Source of the DNA: Chloroflexus sp. Y-396-1
GTDB lineage: Bacteria; Chloroflexota; Chloroflexia; Chloroflexales; Chloroflexaceae
Assembly: GCF_000516515.1 (NCBI RefSeq)
Contig: NZ_KI911784.1
Location: 1,954,881 to 2,018,880 of the forward strand
Direction of reading: 5' to 3'
Length of the DNA: 64,000 nt
The translations under genes and the position numbers were made by a program. How positions within the stretch are numbered: the first letter of the stretch is position 1; the number at the start of each line of letters is the position of its first letter. This document shows, in pieces, positions 38,076 to 46,822 of the stretch. Under the pieces are notes generated by a model that saw only the letters and a list, made by a program, of their open reading frames with translations, was not told the origin of the DNA and made no database searches.

Positions 38076-39599
38076 TTATGGGAATACCTTTATCACATTT
38101 ACCAGAATAAAAGACTGGGCAGTGTGCTCTATCACCGCGGCCGCCGCTGAGTCGGTTCTGATAAATAGGATACTCTCATCATCGGCAAACACCTGTCGCC
38201 AGGCTGAATGTAATGCCAGGAGATTAGCAGGTGCCGATCCCCTGCCTACTAACACTGCATCGGGTGGCTGACGGCGCAGAATAGCATCCCAGTCGCCCAC
38301 ACCAAAGTGAAAATCAACATACTCTTCATATATATCTGGTGGGTATACCGTTTCTCGTCGTCCATCCATTCCTACCTGTACCTGTGGCCCGAGGTGCCAG
38401 ATGATGTACTGACCCCAACCGAAATCACACATCAGCCGACCCTGAAATCCACTCTCGCGCAGCAAGGTTGTCGCATGGTGTGGAACACTGGTCACATTGA
38501 TAAAACTCCATGGATTTGTTCCTATTCCGATGAGTAGGATTAATCCAGCTCCAACTAATGGTAGGGGTTGCAACCAGCGTGGGATTGGCACATCCCGGCT
38601 CTGACGGCTGATCGATGCCTGCCACGCTGCACCGACATGTGGTGACATAAAGATGGCAAAGGCGATCCCCATTAGCGGGAGATGACGGATAGCGACCAGC
38701 GGCATGATCCCGACCAACCCAAACAGCCCCATCAAGGTGACGTTACGGGGTAATGGGGATATGTATCCAGCCCAGATGGCAAGGCTCATCACGGCCAAAT
38801 AGATCAATCCCAATGGACTGCGAACAGGTAACGGCTGCCAGTCGGCAATCTCGGGCCGGTCGCCGGTCGCAGTTTCAAACAGAAAGCGTAACAATTCGTA
38901 ACCATACGGGTTGGCAAGCGTAGCCAGAGCAGTTACTGCAACCGGTGGAACCACACTTCGCCACTGTTGTGGGTTAAAGAACAGATGGACAATCGTCCAT
39001 ACCCCTAACACGCCACAGCCGGCGAGGAATCCGCCGTGCAGATTTACCCAGAGCGCGACGATAATCGGCATTAGCCAGAGCAGCCGATACTTCCCCCGTT
39101 CAGCTTCATCAATGATGATCAGCGTACACGCGAAGAGGAGAAAGGTAAACAATTGCGGACGAACAACAAGACAGAACCAAATAGTCGTTAGGACTACACA
39201 CAGCCAGACAAGAAAGGCCGGTATGAATGGCAGTTTTACTAAATGAACCAATCGCCAGAATACGAGACCCAGTGTGAGCCATGTGACAATAACCCGCAGC
39301 AAGATCAGCCCCGCATCGCGCCCGATCAGCCATGCCATTCCCATGAGGACTTCCATGAGCCATTCATGATTGATCCATTTATACCCTTCACTAAGGTACG
39401 AGTACGGATCAACCTGTACAATGCGGCGCTGCTCAATGGCATCGAGACCGAACCGTAGATGTCCCCAGAGATCGGGATCGGTATAAGAACGTAAGCTAAC
39501 GACAAAAATAATAGCAAATCCACAAGCAATAATCCCAATGTGCCAGCGTGTCCAGCGGAATTGGTGAATATCTGGTAATTCCTTCATACGAGTTTCCAT
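38076..39599 (-). CDS. Polytopic membrane protein, GT-C glycosyltransferase-like
   Basis: 507 residues, about 11 helices. An acidic motif in the first outside loop (TDPDLWGHLRFGLDAIEQ) and the following YSYLSEGYKWINHEWLMEVL resemble GT-C lipid-linked sugar transferases. A C-terminal soluble part (after about 390) contains CDFGWGQYIIWHLGPQVQVGMDGR and RREVHYPPD-like text (YPPDIYEEYVDF). It lies between the O-antigen ligase-like gene and a GT87-like gene. Its GC content is closer to the genome average. Donor and acceptor sugars are unknown. Confidence 0.7.
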   Translation of the reverse strand: METRMKELPDIHQFRWTRWHIGIIACGFAIIFVVSLRSYTDPDLWGHLRFGLDAIEQRRIVQVDPYSYLSEGYKWINHEWLMEVLMGMAWLIGRDAGLILLRVIVTWLTLGLVFWRLVHLVKLPFIPAFLVWLCVVLTTIWFCLVVRPQLFTFLLFACTLIIIDEAERGKYRLLWLMPIIVALWVNLHGGFLAGCGVLGVWTIVHLFFNPQQWRSVVPPVAVTALATLANPYGYELLRFLFETATGDRPEIADWQPLPVRSPLGLIYLAVMSLAIWAGYISPLPRNVTLMGLFGLVGIMPLVAIRHLPLMGIAFAIFMSPHVGAAWQASISRQSRDVPIPRWLQPLPLVGAGLILLIGIGTNPWSFINVTSVPHHATTLLRESGFQGRLMCDFGWGQYIIWHLGPQVQVGMDGRRETVYPPDIYEEYVDFHFGVGDWDAILRRQPPDAVLVGRGSAPANLLALHSAWRQVFADDESILFIRTDSAAAAVIEHTAQSFILVNVIKVFP

Positions 39600-39608
39600 T
39601 ATGCGGTG

Positions 39609-40826
39609 TTACATGGAATGAGCTTTGAGCCGATTCAAATATACCTCAAACAATAGGGCGAATGCCATCGAACATGCACTTGATGCCAGCAAAACTGCTA
39701 CTATGGGTCGGTCGCTGAGTACGACGCCAATCCAAGGCACGACAAGTGCTATCGTGAGAAAAGTCTTGGTTACTGTATGTTTCGCCGTGTTCGTGAGCCA
39801 GAGAAAGGAAAGTAACAGCATAGCGGAATCGTAGTTATTAACGTAAGGAATTGACAGCAGTGCAAGAACTGATGACCAGTATATCGTTACTTCAATTGTT
39901 GTATCGAGACGCCATTGGAAGACAAGCCACCAGATGAAGGTGCCAACAAGTGCTATTCCTATCCCAACATATAGCGCGGTTGCGGTATCGGCTTTGCCGG
40001 TCATAGCTGATACGAGCAATGTTGCACCACTCGAGCAGTCGTCACAGGTAGTGAATGTCGTTTGCTCACGAAATCCAATCAGTGTTCGTATGTAGTCTAA
40101 TAACCAAAGTGGGTTTATAATGAGAAAAATTATACATATACTGATATGAGTAAATATTATAACCTTTAGCGGTTTATAATAGCGCTTGAAAAGTAACCAT
40201 CCCACAACAAATATAAAGATAAATCCATCAAGATGTGGTTTATACGTAAGAAGAAACATACCTACAACAAGAAGTGAAGGTTGACTGTGAGTAATCGCAA
40301 ACATGATAAGGGCTATTCCTAGCATAAGAGGAGCAATAAACTGCCCCACGATGAGAAGCATCCAAATACTCGACCAAGATAGTGTGAAAAGGATAGCGTA
40401 TATTTTTGATCTGAAGCTCCAACTGTTTGTGATAAGATGTAAGGTTGTTCCAATAATAGCTATGTTACACCAAAACCAGAATTGGGCAGCATAATCGGGG
40501 GGAAAGAGTCCTAGGAAGAAGAAACTGTAGATAAACCAGGGTGGGTATACATAATACGGTAGAGTAATATCCTGTAGTAAATCACCGAAAACTTGATACG
40601 CTATTGATGACTGAGCTGTGTAATCGTAGATGTAAACCCCTCGTACAAGTCCATACGCGGTGTTGTACAACATCCAGAAATCTGCCACGATTGGAATAGG
40701 CAATGGAATAATCGCCAGTGCTGCGATAGCAAGGATGAGTACAACGATCCCTAGAATGATGTTGGCTAAGGATGTTATTATTCTGTTCATTGGTGAGGAT
40801 TCTATATCGTATTGTTTTTTTCTCAC
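39609..40826 (-). CDS. GT87-like membrane glycosyltransferase (DUF2029)
   Basis: 405 residues, about 10 helices. The segment LPYYVYPPWFIYSFFFLGLF after the first outside loop (DFWMLYNTAYGLVRGVYIYD) is typical of GT87 polyprenyl-phosphate mannose transferases. The GTG start at 40826 overlaps the stop of the upstream kinase gene (GTGA). An ATG at 40790 is the alternative, and neither has a good ribosome site. A+T-rich, like the Wzz and ligase-like genes, suggesting these arrived together. Confidence 0.72.
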   Translation of the reverse strand: MRKKQYDIESSPMNRIITSLANIILGIVVLILAIAALAIIPLPIPIVADFWMLYNTAYGLVRGVYIYDYTAQSSIAYQVFGDLLQDITLPYYVYPPWFIYSFFFLGLFPPDYAAQFWFWCNIAIIGTTLHLITNSWSFRSKIYAILFTLSWSSIWMLLIVGQFIAPLMLGIALIMFAITHSQPSLLVVGMFLLTYKPHLDGFIFIFVVGWLLFKRYYKPLKVIIFTHISICIIFLIINPLWLLDYIRTLIGFREQTTFTTCDDCSSGATLLVSAMTGKADTATALYVGIGIALVGTFIWWLVFQWRLDTTIEVTIYWSSVLALLSIPYVNNYDSAMLLLSFLWLTNTAKHTVTKTFLTIALVVPWIGVVLSDRPIVAVLLASSACSMAFALLFEVYLNRLKAHSM

Positions 40827-41884
40827 GGCACCGGAATCGTCGCTGCGACCCGTGTTCCACGCCCAATGGTGCTCTCAATCCCAAATTCGCCCTGTAACAA
40901 GACCTCGATCTGCTGGCGCATATTTGCCAGTCCCATGTTCTTGCGCGTTCCCGCACTGGCAATCGCTTCTTTGACCGCAAAGCCGCTGCCGTTATCTTCA
41001 ATCAAAATTTGTAGGGTGTTGTCACTCTGCTCAAGCATAACCCGCGCCTGCGTGGCGCCAGAATGACGCACGATGTTGTTGATCGCTTCTTGAATGAAGC
41101 GGAAAATGGTGACTTCGTAGTGACTAGGGAGGCGCTGATCGAGGTTTTGCACCATCAAGTTAATATCAATTTTGTGTTTTTCTGAAACCTGAGCGACGTA
41201 CCGGCGCAGAGTCGGTACCAACCCAAGATCATCGAGGGTCATCGGACGGAGATCAAAGATGAATTTGCGTGTCTCCTGGAGGGTGTTGTTCACGGCGTTT
41301 TTCAGGGCCACCAGCTCGGCCCGGGCCTGATCCAGGTCGCGATCAAGTAGTCGCTGGCAGATTTCGGCCCGTAAGACCAGATTGCTCATCGCTTGAGCCG
41401 GGCCGTCGTGCATCTGAAGCGAAATACGCAGCCGTTCGCTCTCTTGCGATTGGATGATGTTGGCGATCATTGTCTGCGGATCGAATGGCAGATCGGCCAC
41501 TTTTGCACTGCGCTCTAGTTCTACCGCTGCCTGTTCGAGCAGTTCAACGACATCGCTGAGCAGATTCTGCCGGTTGCGCAGGGTTTCACGACGATTCTGC
41601 AATTGTTCAACTTGTGCTCGCATCGTCTGCAAGCGCATCTGAAGTTCGATAAACGTTGTGTAGAAGGTCTTGATGTCGGTCTTTTCGTAGCGCTCCAGGT
41701 TCACATCGAGGTCGCGCACTCGATTAGCGATGGCAGTTTCGCGCATTGCCAGCCGGTCAACCTCTGCCATATTCTGGCGTAGCAATGACTCGACCTCGTT
41801 TATTTCGCGGCGGGTACGTTCGATCTCTTCGCGGTATGATTGAATGGTGGCAGTGATCCGCTGGTGTAATGCTTCGCCTGACAC
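40823..41884 (-). CDS. Cytoplasmic DegS-like sensor histidine kinase
   Basis: 353 residues, no transmembrane segment. The N-terminal half (1-140) is a long coiled-coil sensor, as in DegS. HisKA_3 has RLRISLQMHDGPAQAMSNLV (phospho-acceptor His in QMHDG). The HATPase_c has FIQEAINNIVRHSGA, DNGSGF and GLANMRQQIEVL. No response regulator is adjacent. It is placed directly before the GT87-like gene with a GTGA overlap, so it may be expressed with the polysaccharide genes. Confidence 0.87.
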   Translation of the reverse strand: MSGEALHQRITATIQSYREEIERTRREINEVESLLRQNMAEVDRLAMRETAIANRVRDLDVNLERYEKTDIKTFYTTFIELQMRLQTMRAQVEQLQNRRETLRNRQNLLSDVVELLEQAAVELERSAKVADLPFDPQTMIANIIQSQESERLRISLQMHDGPAQAMSNLVLRAEICQRLLDRDLDQARAELVALKNAVNNTLQETRKFIFDLRPMTLDDLGLVPTLRRYVAQVSEKHKIDINLMVQNLDQRLPSHYEVTIFRFIQEAINNIVRHSGATQARVMLEQSDNTLQILIEDNGSGFAVKEAIASAGTRKNMGLANMRQQIEVLLQGEFGIESTIGRGTRVAATIPVP

Positions 41885-42048
41885 GGCCTTCTCCCGAGTT
41901 GCCAGTATGCCTTGTATCTCTGCTGTTCAGATTATAGACGGTTCGGCGGCAGGATGCAACGCGGGCCTGAGCTTATACCTATTCTTTCGGTGCAAACTGT
42001 GTTGGTACGCCAATCACGCCCGTCAGCGCATGTCGGGGCGGGTTCCTT

Positions 42049-42310
42049 GAGCGCGATCAAAAAACCTGGACTTTTGATGATACTCGACAATAGCATCTCC
42101 AGACGCTGAAACAAGGTTGCAACGGTTTCAGCGCTTGTGCTGTGGAGCACGCCTGGCGGCCCTCACCTTCCCCCAGCCCCCTTCCTCTCTCCCGCGGGGA
42201 GAGGAAGGGGGAGGGTGGGGCTGAGAGCAAGCACGCTGGAACCCCTCACGCAATGCTCGCACAGGTACGTTATGTGTCCGATGAGAAATCTGAGTTTTTG
42301 ATCAGGCTCT
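42049..42310. repeat. MITE-like repeat family A, copy A3
   Basis: About 262 bp, the most complete copy in this orientation. The left end GAGCGCGATCAAAAAACC and the right end TTTTTGATCAGGCTCT are inverted repeats. The interior runs, in order, GGTTGCAACGGTTTCAGCGC, GCTGTGGAGCACGCCTGG, a CTCTCCCGC-type hairpin, CTCACGCAATG, and GATGAGAAATCTGAG. Confidence 0.8.
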
Positions 42311-42414
42311 AACCCGCTCGCGCTGGGCGGTGCCGGTCATCCTCTTGTCGGAACCATCCGCATCGTGGGACCTTGCGACGGGCGTAGGTTCCATCGCGGC
42401 CACCGCAGGACGCG

Positions 42415-42541
42415 AGCCAACGGTCTGCGCTTCCAGGCGACTGCCCGAGACAGGAGTCATCAGCAACGGGTGGGTGATGTTCATCGGTGTCGCTCTGTTG
42501 TTAAACCGTTCGGTTATCGAATGCACACCGAGATTGAGAAC
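42415..42541. repeat. Dispersed repeat family C, copy C2
   Basis: 127 bases that align with 8843-8970. Shared blocks include CTGCGCTTCCAGG, CATCAGCA-like and GAATGCA-like segments in the same order and spacing. Confidence 0.5.
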
Positions 42542-42742
42542 CCTGAAAACCTCTAATCCATCGGTGAACATGTTTCACCTTCCCCTTTCTCTCCTACTTA
42601 GGGAGAGGAAGGGGAAGGGGGAAGGTAAGGGAAGAGGCCCGATTCCGCATCTCTACATCAATTGTCAGCTTCTAACCCATATAACGATCAGGATTTGGTA
42701 TCATACCATGCAGAGTATCGTGTCAAATAGAAGGTTACAGGT

Positions 42743-43648
42743 ATGGAACTTCGTCATCTGCGCTATTTTGAAGCTGTCGCCCGCCATTCTCACGTCACTC
42801 GCGCTGCTGCTGAATTACACATTGCGCAGCCAGCACTTAGCAAGCAGATCAGTCAGCTTGAACGCGAGCTGGGCATTGCTTTATTTGATCGTGTAGGGCG
42901 TAGTCTGCGGTTGACCGAGGCTGGTGAGGCGCTGTTGCCCTATGCGCGTGCGGTGTTGGCGCAGGTTGAAGAAGCGCGAGCGGCAATGGCTGAACGTGTC
43001 GGTCTGAAAGCCGGGCGAGTGTCGATCGGTGCGCCACCGACGGTAGGAGCACATCTGCTGCCGCCGTTACTGACCGTTTTTCACCAGCGGTATCCTGGGA
43101 TCACATTGCGCTTGCACGAAGCCGGTATTCAATCCCTCCTCGATCTGCTTGAAGCGGGTCTGACCGATCTGGCGGTGGTGGCGTTGCCGGTCGACGATGA
43201 GCAACTGGCGGTGACACCGTTACTGAATGAGCCGTTGGTGTTGATCGTCGGTCCCATGCATCCACTGGCGAAACGGAGTGAAGTGGCAATAAGTGAGCTG
43301 CGTAACGAACGCTGGATTTTGTCGCCGGCGAGCTATGAGTTGCGTGAGGCAACATTGAAGGCCTGTCGTGAGGCCGGTTTTACGCCGCAGACGGTGTTGG
43401 AAGGGGGCGAGACAGAGACCCTGGTTCGCTTCGTTGCCGCCGGTCTGGGCATCGCTCTGGTACCAGCGCTGGCGGTGGCTGGTTTCAACAATGTGGTCAG
43501 CCTCAATGTACGCGATCAAACCCTGACCCGTTCGCTTGGTCTCGTCTGGCGCCGTGATCGAACGGCGTCACCAGCGGCCCGTGCGCTGCGTGAGTTTTTG
43601 GTCAATGAAGTGAGCCAGCGCCCGATCGAGACGTTTATCCGTCCGTGA
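42743..43648 (+). CDS. LysR-family transcriptional regulator
   Basis: 301 residues. The winged HTH covers 1-60 (MELRHLRYFEAVARHSHVTR, ALSKQISQLERELGIALFDR) and the LysR substrate domain about 90-295 (SIGAPPTVGAHLLPPLL, ETLVRFVAAGLGIALVPALA). No target gene can be named, because the neighbour upstream is divergent across an 858-bp repeat-filled gap. The 3' end overlaps that of the convergent uvrD gene by 14 bp. Confidence 0.9.
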   Translation: MELRHLRYFEAVARHSHVTRAAAELHIAQPALSKQISQLERELGIALFDRVGRSLRLTEAGEALLPYARAVLAQVEEARAAMAERVGLKAGRVSIGAPPTVGAHLLPPLLTVFHQRYPGITLRLHEAGIQSLLDLLEAGLTDLAVVALPVDDEQLAVTPLLNEPLVLIVGPMHPLAKRSEVAISELRNERWILSPASYELREATLKACREAGFTPQTVLEGGETETLVRFVAAGLGIALVPALAVAGFNNVVSLNVRDQTLTRSLGLVWRRDRTASPAARALREFLVNEVSQRPIETFIRP

Positions 43649-45872
43649 GTGATTCTAGGCGGGCAAAACTGGCCAGTAATCGCCGTTCGCGATCGGAAAA
43701 ACGAACAGTTACTTCTTCGTCACCTTCAATCAGACGGCTGCTCACCACAATCCCTTCGCCAAAGGTCGGGTGACGCACGTGTTGGCCGGGGAAGAATGCT
43801 GCCTTAATCGGTGTTGGCAAAGGGGTATGTTGTCGTGAGTTCTGTGGGGTGTCCTTGCGTTGAGTGAAAGAACGATTACTGAACCTGGTGGTCTGCGGTG
43901 CCGGTGTAGCCCGGTACCCACGATGACGAACCTGTTTGAGAAAGGCAGCAGGAATGTCGGCCAGAAACCGCGAGCGCACACTGGTGGCTACACGCCCGTA
44001 CAGCGTCCGTTGCGCTGTATAGCAGAGGTATAATCGCTGTTGGGCGCGCGTCATTCCGACGTAGAGTAGACGACGCTCCTCTTCGATGGCGTTGCGATCA
44101 TTCATTGCCCGGCTATGCGGGAGCAGACCTTCTTCAATGCCTACCAGAAAGACGTGCGGAAACTCTAACCCTTTCGCCTGGTGCAATGTGATACATGTAA
44201 CCACATCGTTGTTCCGATTCACGCTATCAACATCAGCGATCAGCGCCACGTCTTCCAGAAACGCATTCAATTGATTCTCAAGCGGCATGTTCGCATAAGC
44301 CAGGGCCGCATTGCGCAATTCCTGGACGTTCTGCCAGCGATCGGCAGCCTCTTCTTCTTCGTATTCGCGTCTGAGGGTCGCCAGGACTTCCAGACGGCTC
44401 AGGAGATGATCGATCAGGTCGCCCAGGGGCATCATGGTGTGTAGCCGGTGCAGATCATTCATGAGCGTGTAGAACTCTACCAGCGCAGTGTGGGCCCGGC
44501 TTCCAAATGGATGCGCAACGGTATCGTTTTCCGCCAGTTCACGCAGTGCCTGATAGAGAGGGACGCCCAACTGACGTGCCCAGACAATCAACTCGTTGAC
44601 CGTCCGTTCACCGATGCCTCGTCCTGGCCAGTTGATAATGCGTTGCAGGCTTACGCTATCATACGGATTGGCTACCAGGCGCAGATAGGCGAGAACGTCC
44701 TTGATCTCTTTGCGTTCGTAGAAGCGAACCCCGCCAACGACCTGATAGGGCACATGCGCTGCGACCAACGTCTCTTCGATCAGACGTGACTGAGCGTTAG
44801 TACGGTACATAATCGCACAATCACCGGGACGGGCGATACCCTGGGCGATGAGGTGGAGAATCTCATTCACCACAAATTGCGCCTCATCTTGATCGTCTCT
44901 TGCCTCGTACAACGTTACGGCTTCGCCCTTCCCGTTGGTCGTCCAGAGCCGTTTGGGATATTTCTGCAGGGGACTGGCGTTAATGAGCGATTGTGCTGCA
45001 TCAAGAATGGCCTGGGTGCTGCGGTAGTTTTGTTCGAGTGCGATAACGGTTGCTTCTGGATAATCCTGCTCGAACTGTAAGATGTTGCGAATATCGGCGC
45101 CACGCCAGGCATAGATACTCTGCGCCTCGTCACCGACGACGAAGAGGTTCCGATGGCGTTCTGCCAATGCCCGTACAAGCAAGTACTGAGCACGATTCGT
45201 ATCTTGATACTCATCAACCAGCAAGAAATGGAAACGCTGATGATAGTAATCGAGCACGTTGGGGTGCTTAAGGAACAAGCGCACCGTTTCAACGAGCAGA
45301 TCATCAAAGTCGAGCGCATTGCTCTCGATGAGCAGCTCCTGATAACGAGCATAGCAGCGAGCCACCATCTCGTCGAAATAGCTGCGGATCGAGCGGGCAA
45401 AGGTCTCAGGATCGATCAGCTCATTCTTCGCGTGCGAGATCGCACTCAAGATAGCAAGCGGTGGGTACTGCTTCTCGTTCACATTTAGTTCACGCAGTAC
45501 CCGCTTCATCAGCCGCTCCTGGTCATCACTATCGTAGATCACAAAATCGCGTTCGCGACCCAAATGCACAATATCACGACGCAGCCAGCGGGCACAAATG
45601 GCGTGGAAGGTGCCAACGGTCAAATCGTTTACCGCTTCACCCACGAGCATAGCCAGCCGTTCACGCATCTCACGTGCTGCCTTGTTGGTGAAGGTTACTG
45701 CCAGAATCCGGAGCGGATCGATGCCGATCTCAGTGATCAGATAGGCGATCCGATGCGTTAGTACCCGTGTTTTGCCGCTCCCCGGCCCGGCCAACACCAA
45801 CACCGGCCCCGTTATGGTCGTAACGGCGCGTTGTTGTTGGGGGTTGAGATTCGTCAGCAGGTCAGCGGTCAT
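43635..45872 (-). CDS. pcrA: UvrD/PcrA-type ATP-dependent DNA helicase
   Basis: 745 residues, SF1A 3'-5' helicase for repair and replication-conflict resolution. Walker A GPGSGKTR (Lys34), VDEYQDTN, GDEAQSIYAWRGAD, ALEQNYRST, GLEFPHVFLVG and MTRAQQRLYL. The C-terminal Tudor-like RNA-polymerase-binding segment (PGQHVRHPTFGEGIVV) is present. The start is set at the ATG at 45872. A frame is open for 131 more codons, but that part is translated repeat A4 and lies upstream of a promoter at 45915-45923. Confidence 0.94.
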   Translation of the reverse strand: MTADLLTNLNPQQQRAVTTITGPVLVLAGPGSGKTRVLTHRIAYLITEIGIDPLRILAVTFTNKAAREMRERLAMLVGEAVNDLTVGTFHAICARWLRRDIVHLGRERDFVIYDSDDQERLMKRVLRELNVNEKQYPPLAILSAISHAKNELIDPETFARSIRSYFDEMVARCYARYQELLIESNALDFDDLLVETVRLFLKHPNVLDYYHQRFHFLLVDEYQDTNRAQYLLVRALAERHRNLFVVGDEAQSIYAWRGADIRNILQFEQDYPEATVIALEQNYRSTQAILDAAQSLINASPLQKYPKRLWTTNGKGEAVTLYEARDDQDEAQFVVNEILHLIAQGIARPGDCAIMYRTNAQSRLIEETLVAAHVPYQVVGGVRFYERKEIKDVLAYLRLVANPYDSVSLQRIINWPGRGIGERTVNELIVWARQLGVPLYQALRELAENDTVAHPFGSRAHTALVEFYTLMNDLHRLHTMMPLGDLIDHLLSRLEVLATLRREYEEEEAADRWQNVQELRNAALAYANMPLENQLNAFLEDVALIADVDSVNRNNDVVTCITLHQAKGLEFPHVFLVGIEEGLLPHSRAMNDRNAIEEERRLLYVGMTRAQQRLYLCYTAQRTLYGRVATSVRSRFLADIPAAFLKQVRHRGYRATPAPQTTRFSNRSFTQRKDTPQNSRQHTPLPTPIKAAFFPGQHVRHPTFGEGIVVSSRLIEGDEEVTVRFSDRERRLLASFARLESLTDG

Positions 45873-45914
45873 TGACAGCAGTTGATCGTGCAGATTTTGT
45901 TCAGTTCTTATGAC

Positions 45915-45923
45915 AGTATAGCA
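45915..45923 (-). promoter_or_regulatory. Extended -10 promoter of the helicase gene
   Basis: Minus strand TGCTATACT. The -35 region is weak (TCTGGA), which fits an extended -10 promoter. The expected start near 45908 gives a leader of about 36 nt before the ATG. Confidence 0.6.
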
Positions 45924-45980
45924 TATTCTTCCTCTGCTCCAGAGCAGGTCTGGCTCGGTTCCAGGCTTTTCACTGTTGTC

Positions 45981-46314
45981 ACTAGCATCTCCAGAATAGT
46001 TCGGGGAACGATGGCGAGCAACTGATGACCCCCTCACCATCCCCCCTAGCCCCCTTCCTCTTCCACACGAGGCGAGGAAGGGGGAGGTTGTCCCCTCACC
46101 ATCCCCCTGGCCCCTTCCTCTTCCACACGAGGCGAGGAAGGGGGGGATGAGCGGAGCAGGGGCGATTCTGTGACTGTCGACCATACCGCATTCATGCGCC
46201 ACCCCTCTCCCGCAGCGCGGGAGAGGGGCCGGGGGTGAGGGCGACCCCCTCACGAAAGGTCGCACGGGTACGAGACATGCCCAATGAGAAAGCTGGGTTT
46301 TTGATCAGGCTCTT
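45981..46314. repeat. Dispersed repeat family A, copy A4, with internal tandem duplication
   Basis: The right end has the family sequence AATGAGAAAGCTGGG and TTTTTGATCAGGCTCT (to 46314). The left end is poorly preserved. The C-rich hairpin core occurs three times. Two copies of a unit of about 60 bp with CTTCCACACGAGGCGAGGAA stand in tandem at about 46031-46147, and a third hairpin CCCGCAGCGCGGG follows at 46209-46221. Confidence 0.65.
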
Positions 46315-46333
46315 AATCCACTCGCCACGGCTT

Positions 46334-46449
46334 AGTGCCTATCCGGAATACCCTGTCGCAGAATTAGTCGGGGCGCAGCGCCGCTGCGCCCGTCTACCCA
46401 TCGATGGGTTGGATTCGTTATACCGTGAAACAGGTATTCAGACAGGCTT
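46334..46449. repeat. MITE-like repeat family B, copy B2
   Basis: About 116 bp. Left end AGTGCCTATCCGGAATACC and right end GGTATTCAGACAGGCTTT are inverted repeats. The interior has the palindrome GGGCGCAGC-GCC-GCTGCGCCC and CCATCGATGG. It begins 20 bp after the end of repeat A4. Confidence 0.78.
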
Positions 46450-46590
46450 TTAACAGGATTGAGTTATGAGAGAGGTACACCTTTCACCACTGCTACTGCA
46501 AACGTAAGCGGGTTGTTCGCGTGCACTGGGCAGTGGTATCGGTCACTGAGTTGACACGTGAGCATTCGTCCGTTACGAATTGTACATAAG

Positions 46591-46809
46591 CTACTTTTGG
46601 TGATTGTGCGCTTCTGCAAGATCAGAAGGATCACTGTCGAGCACCGCCAGCGTATCTTCAGGCGCTAATACGCGCACGATTAATTGCAACCGTCCTGGTG
46701 GTGTACCAATAATCTGTTGAAAGATAGCACTGGCCTCAGCAGCAAATAATCGCTTTTGAGCATGATCTGGCGGTTGGTCGCCGCAGTAGAAAACCTCGAG
46801 CATCGGCAT
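46591..46809 (-). CDS. 4-oxalocrotonate tautomerase-like protein with Pro-1
   Basis: 72 residues. It starts MPMLEVFY, so Pro-1, the catalytic base of the tautomerase superfamily, becomes the N-terminus after Met removal. The helix RLFAAEASAIFQQIIG and strand GRLQLIVRVLAP follow the family pattern, though divergent from XylH. GAGAGG precedes the ATG at 46809. It is the last gene of the meta-cleavage operon, 13 nt after the hydratase. It may carry out the 2-hydroxymuconate/oxalocrotonate step. Confidence 0.68.
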   Translation of the reverse strand: MPMLEVFYCGDQPPDHAQKRLFAAEASAIFQQIIGTPPGRLQLIVRVLAPEDTLAVLDSDPSDLAEAHNHQK

Positions 46810-46822
46810 AGAAATACCTCTC

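Larger units (their letters stand above)
41885..42742. other. Long intergenic region with repeats A3 and C2
   Basis: 858 bases between divergently transcribed kinase and LysR genes. It contains family A copy A3 (42049-42310), family C copy C2 (42415-42541) and a further C-rich hairpin core (TTCTCTCCTACTTAGGGAGAGGAA, around 42585-42610). I see no gene. Confidence 0.55.

Noticed and set aside
45873-46265. N-terminal extension of the UvrD/PcrA helicase by 131 codons
   Set aside because: The extension is translated repeat A4, with phrases such as LASCGRGRG, lies upstream of the extended -10 promoter at 45915-45923, and helicases of this family start near the Walker A motif, as the ATG at 45872 gives.
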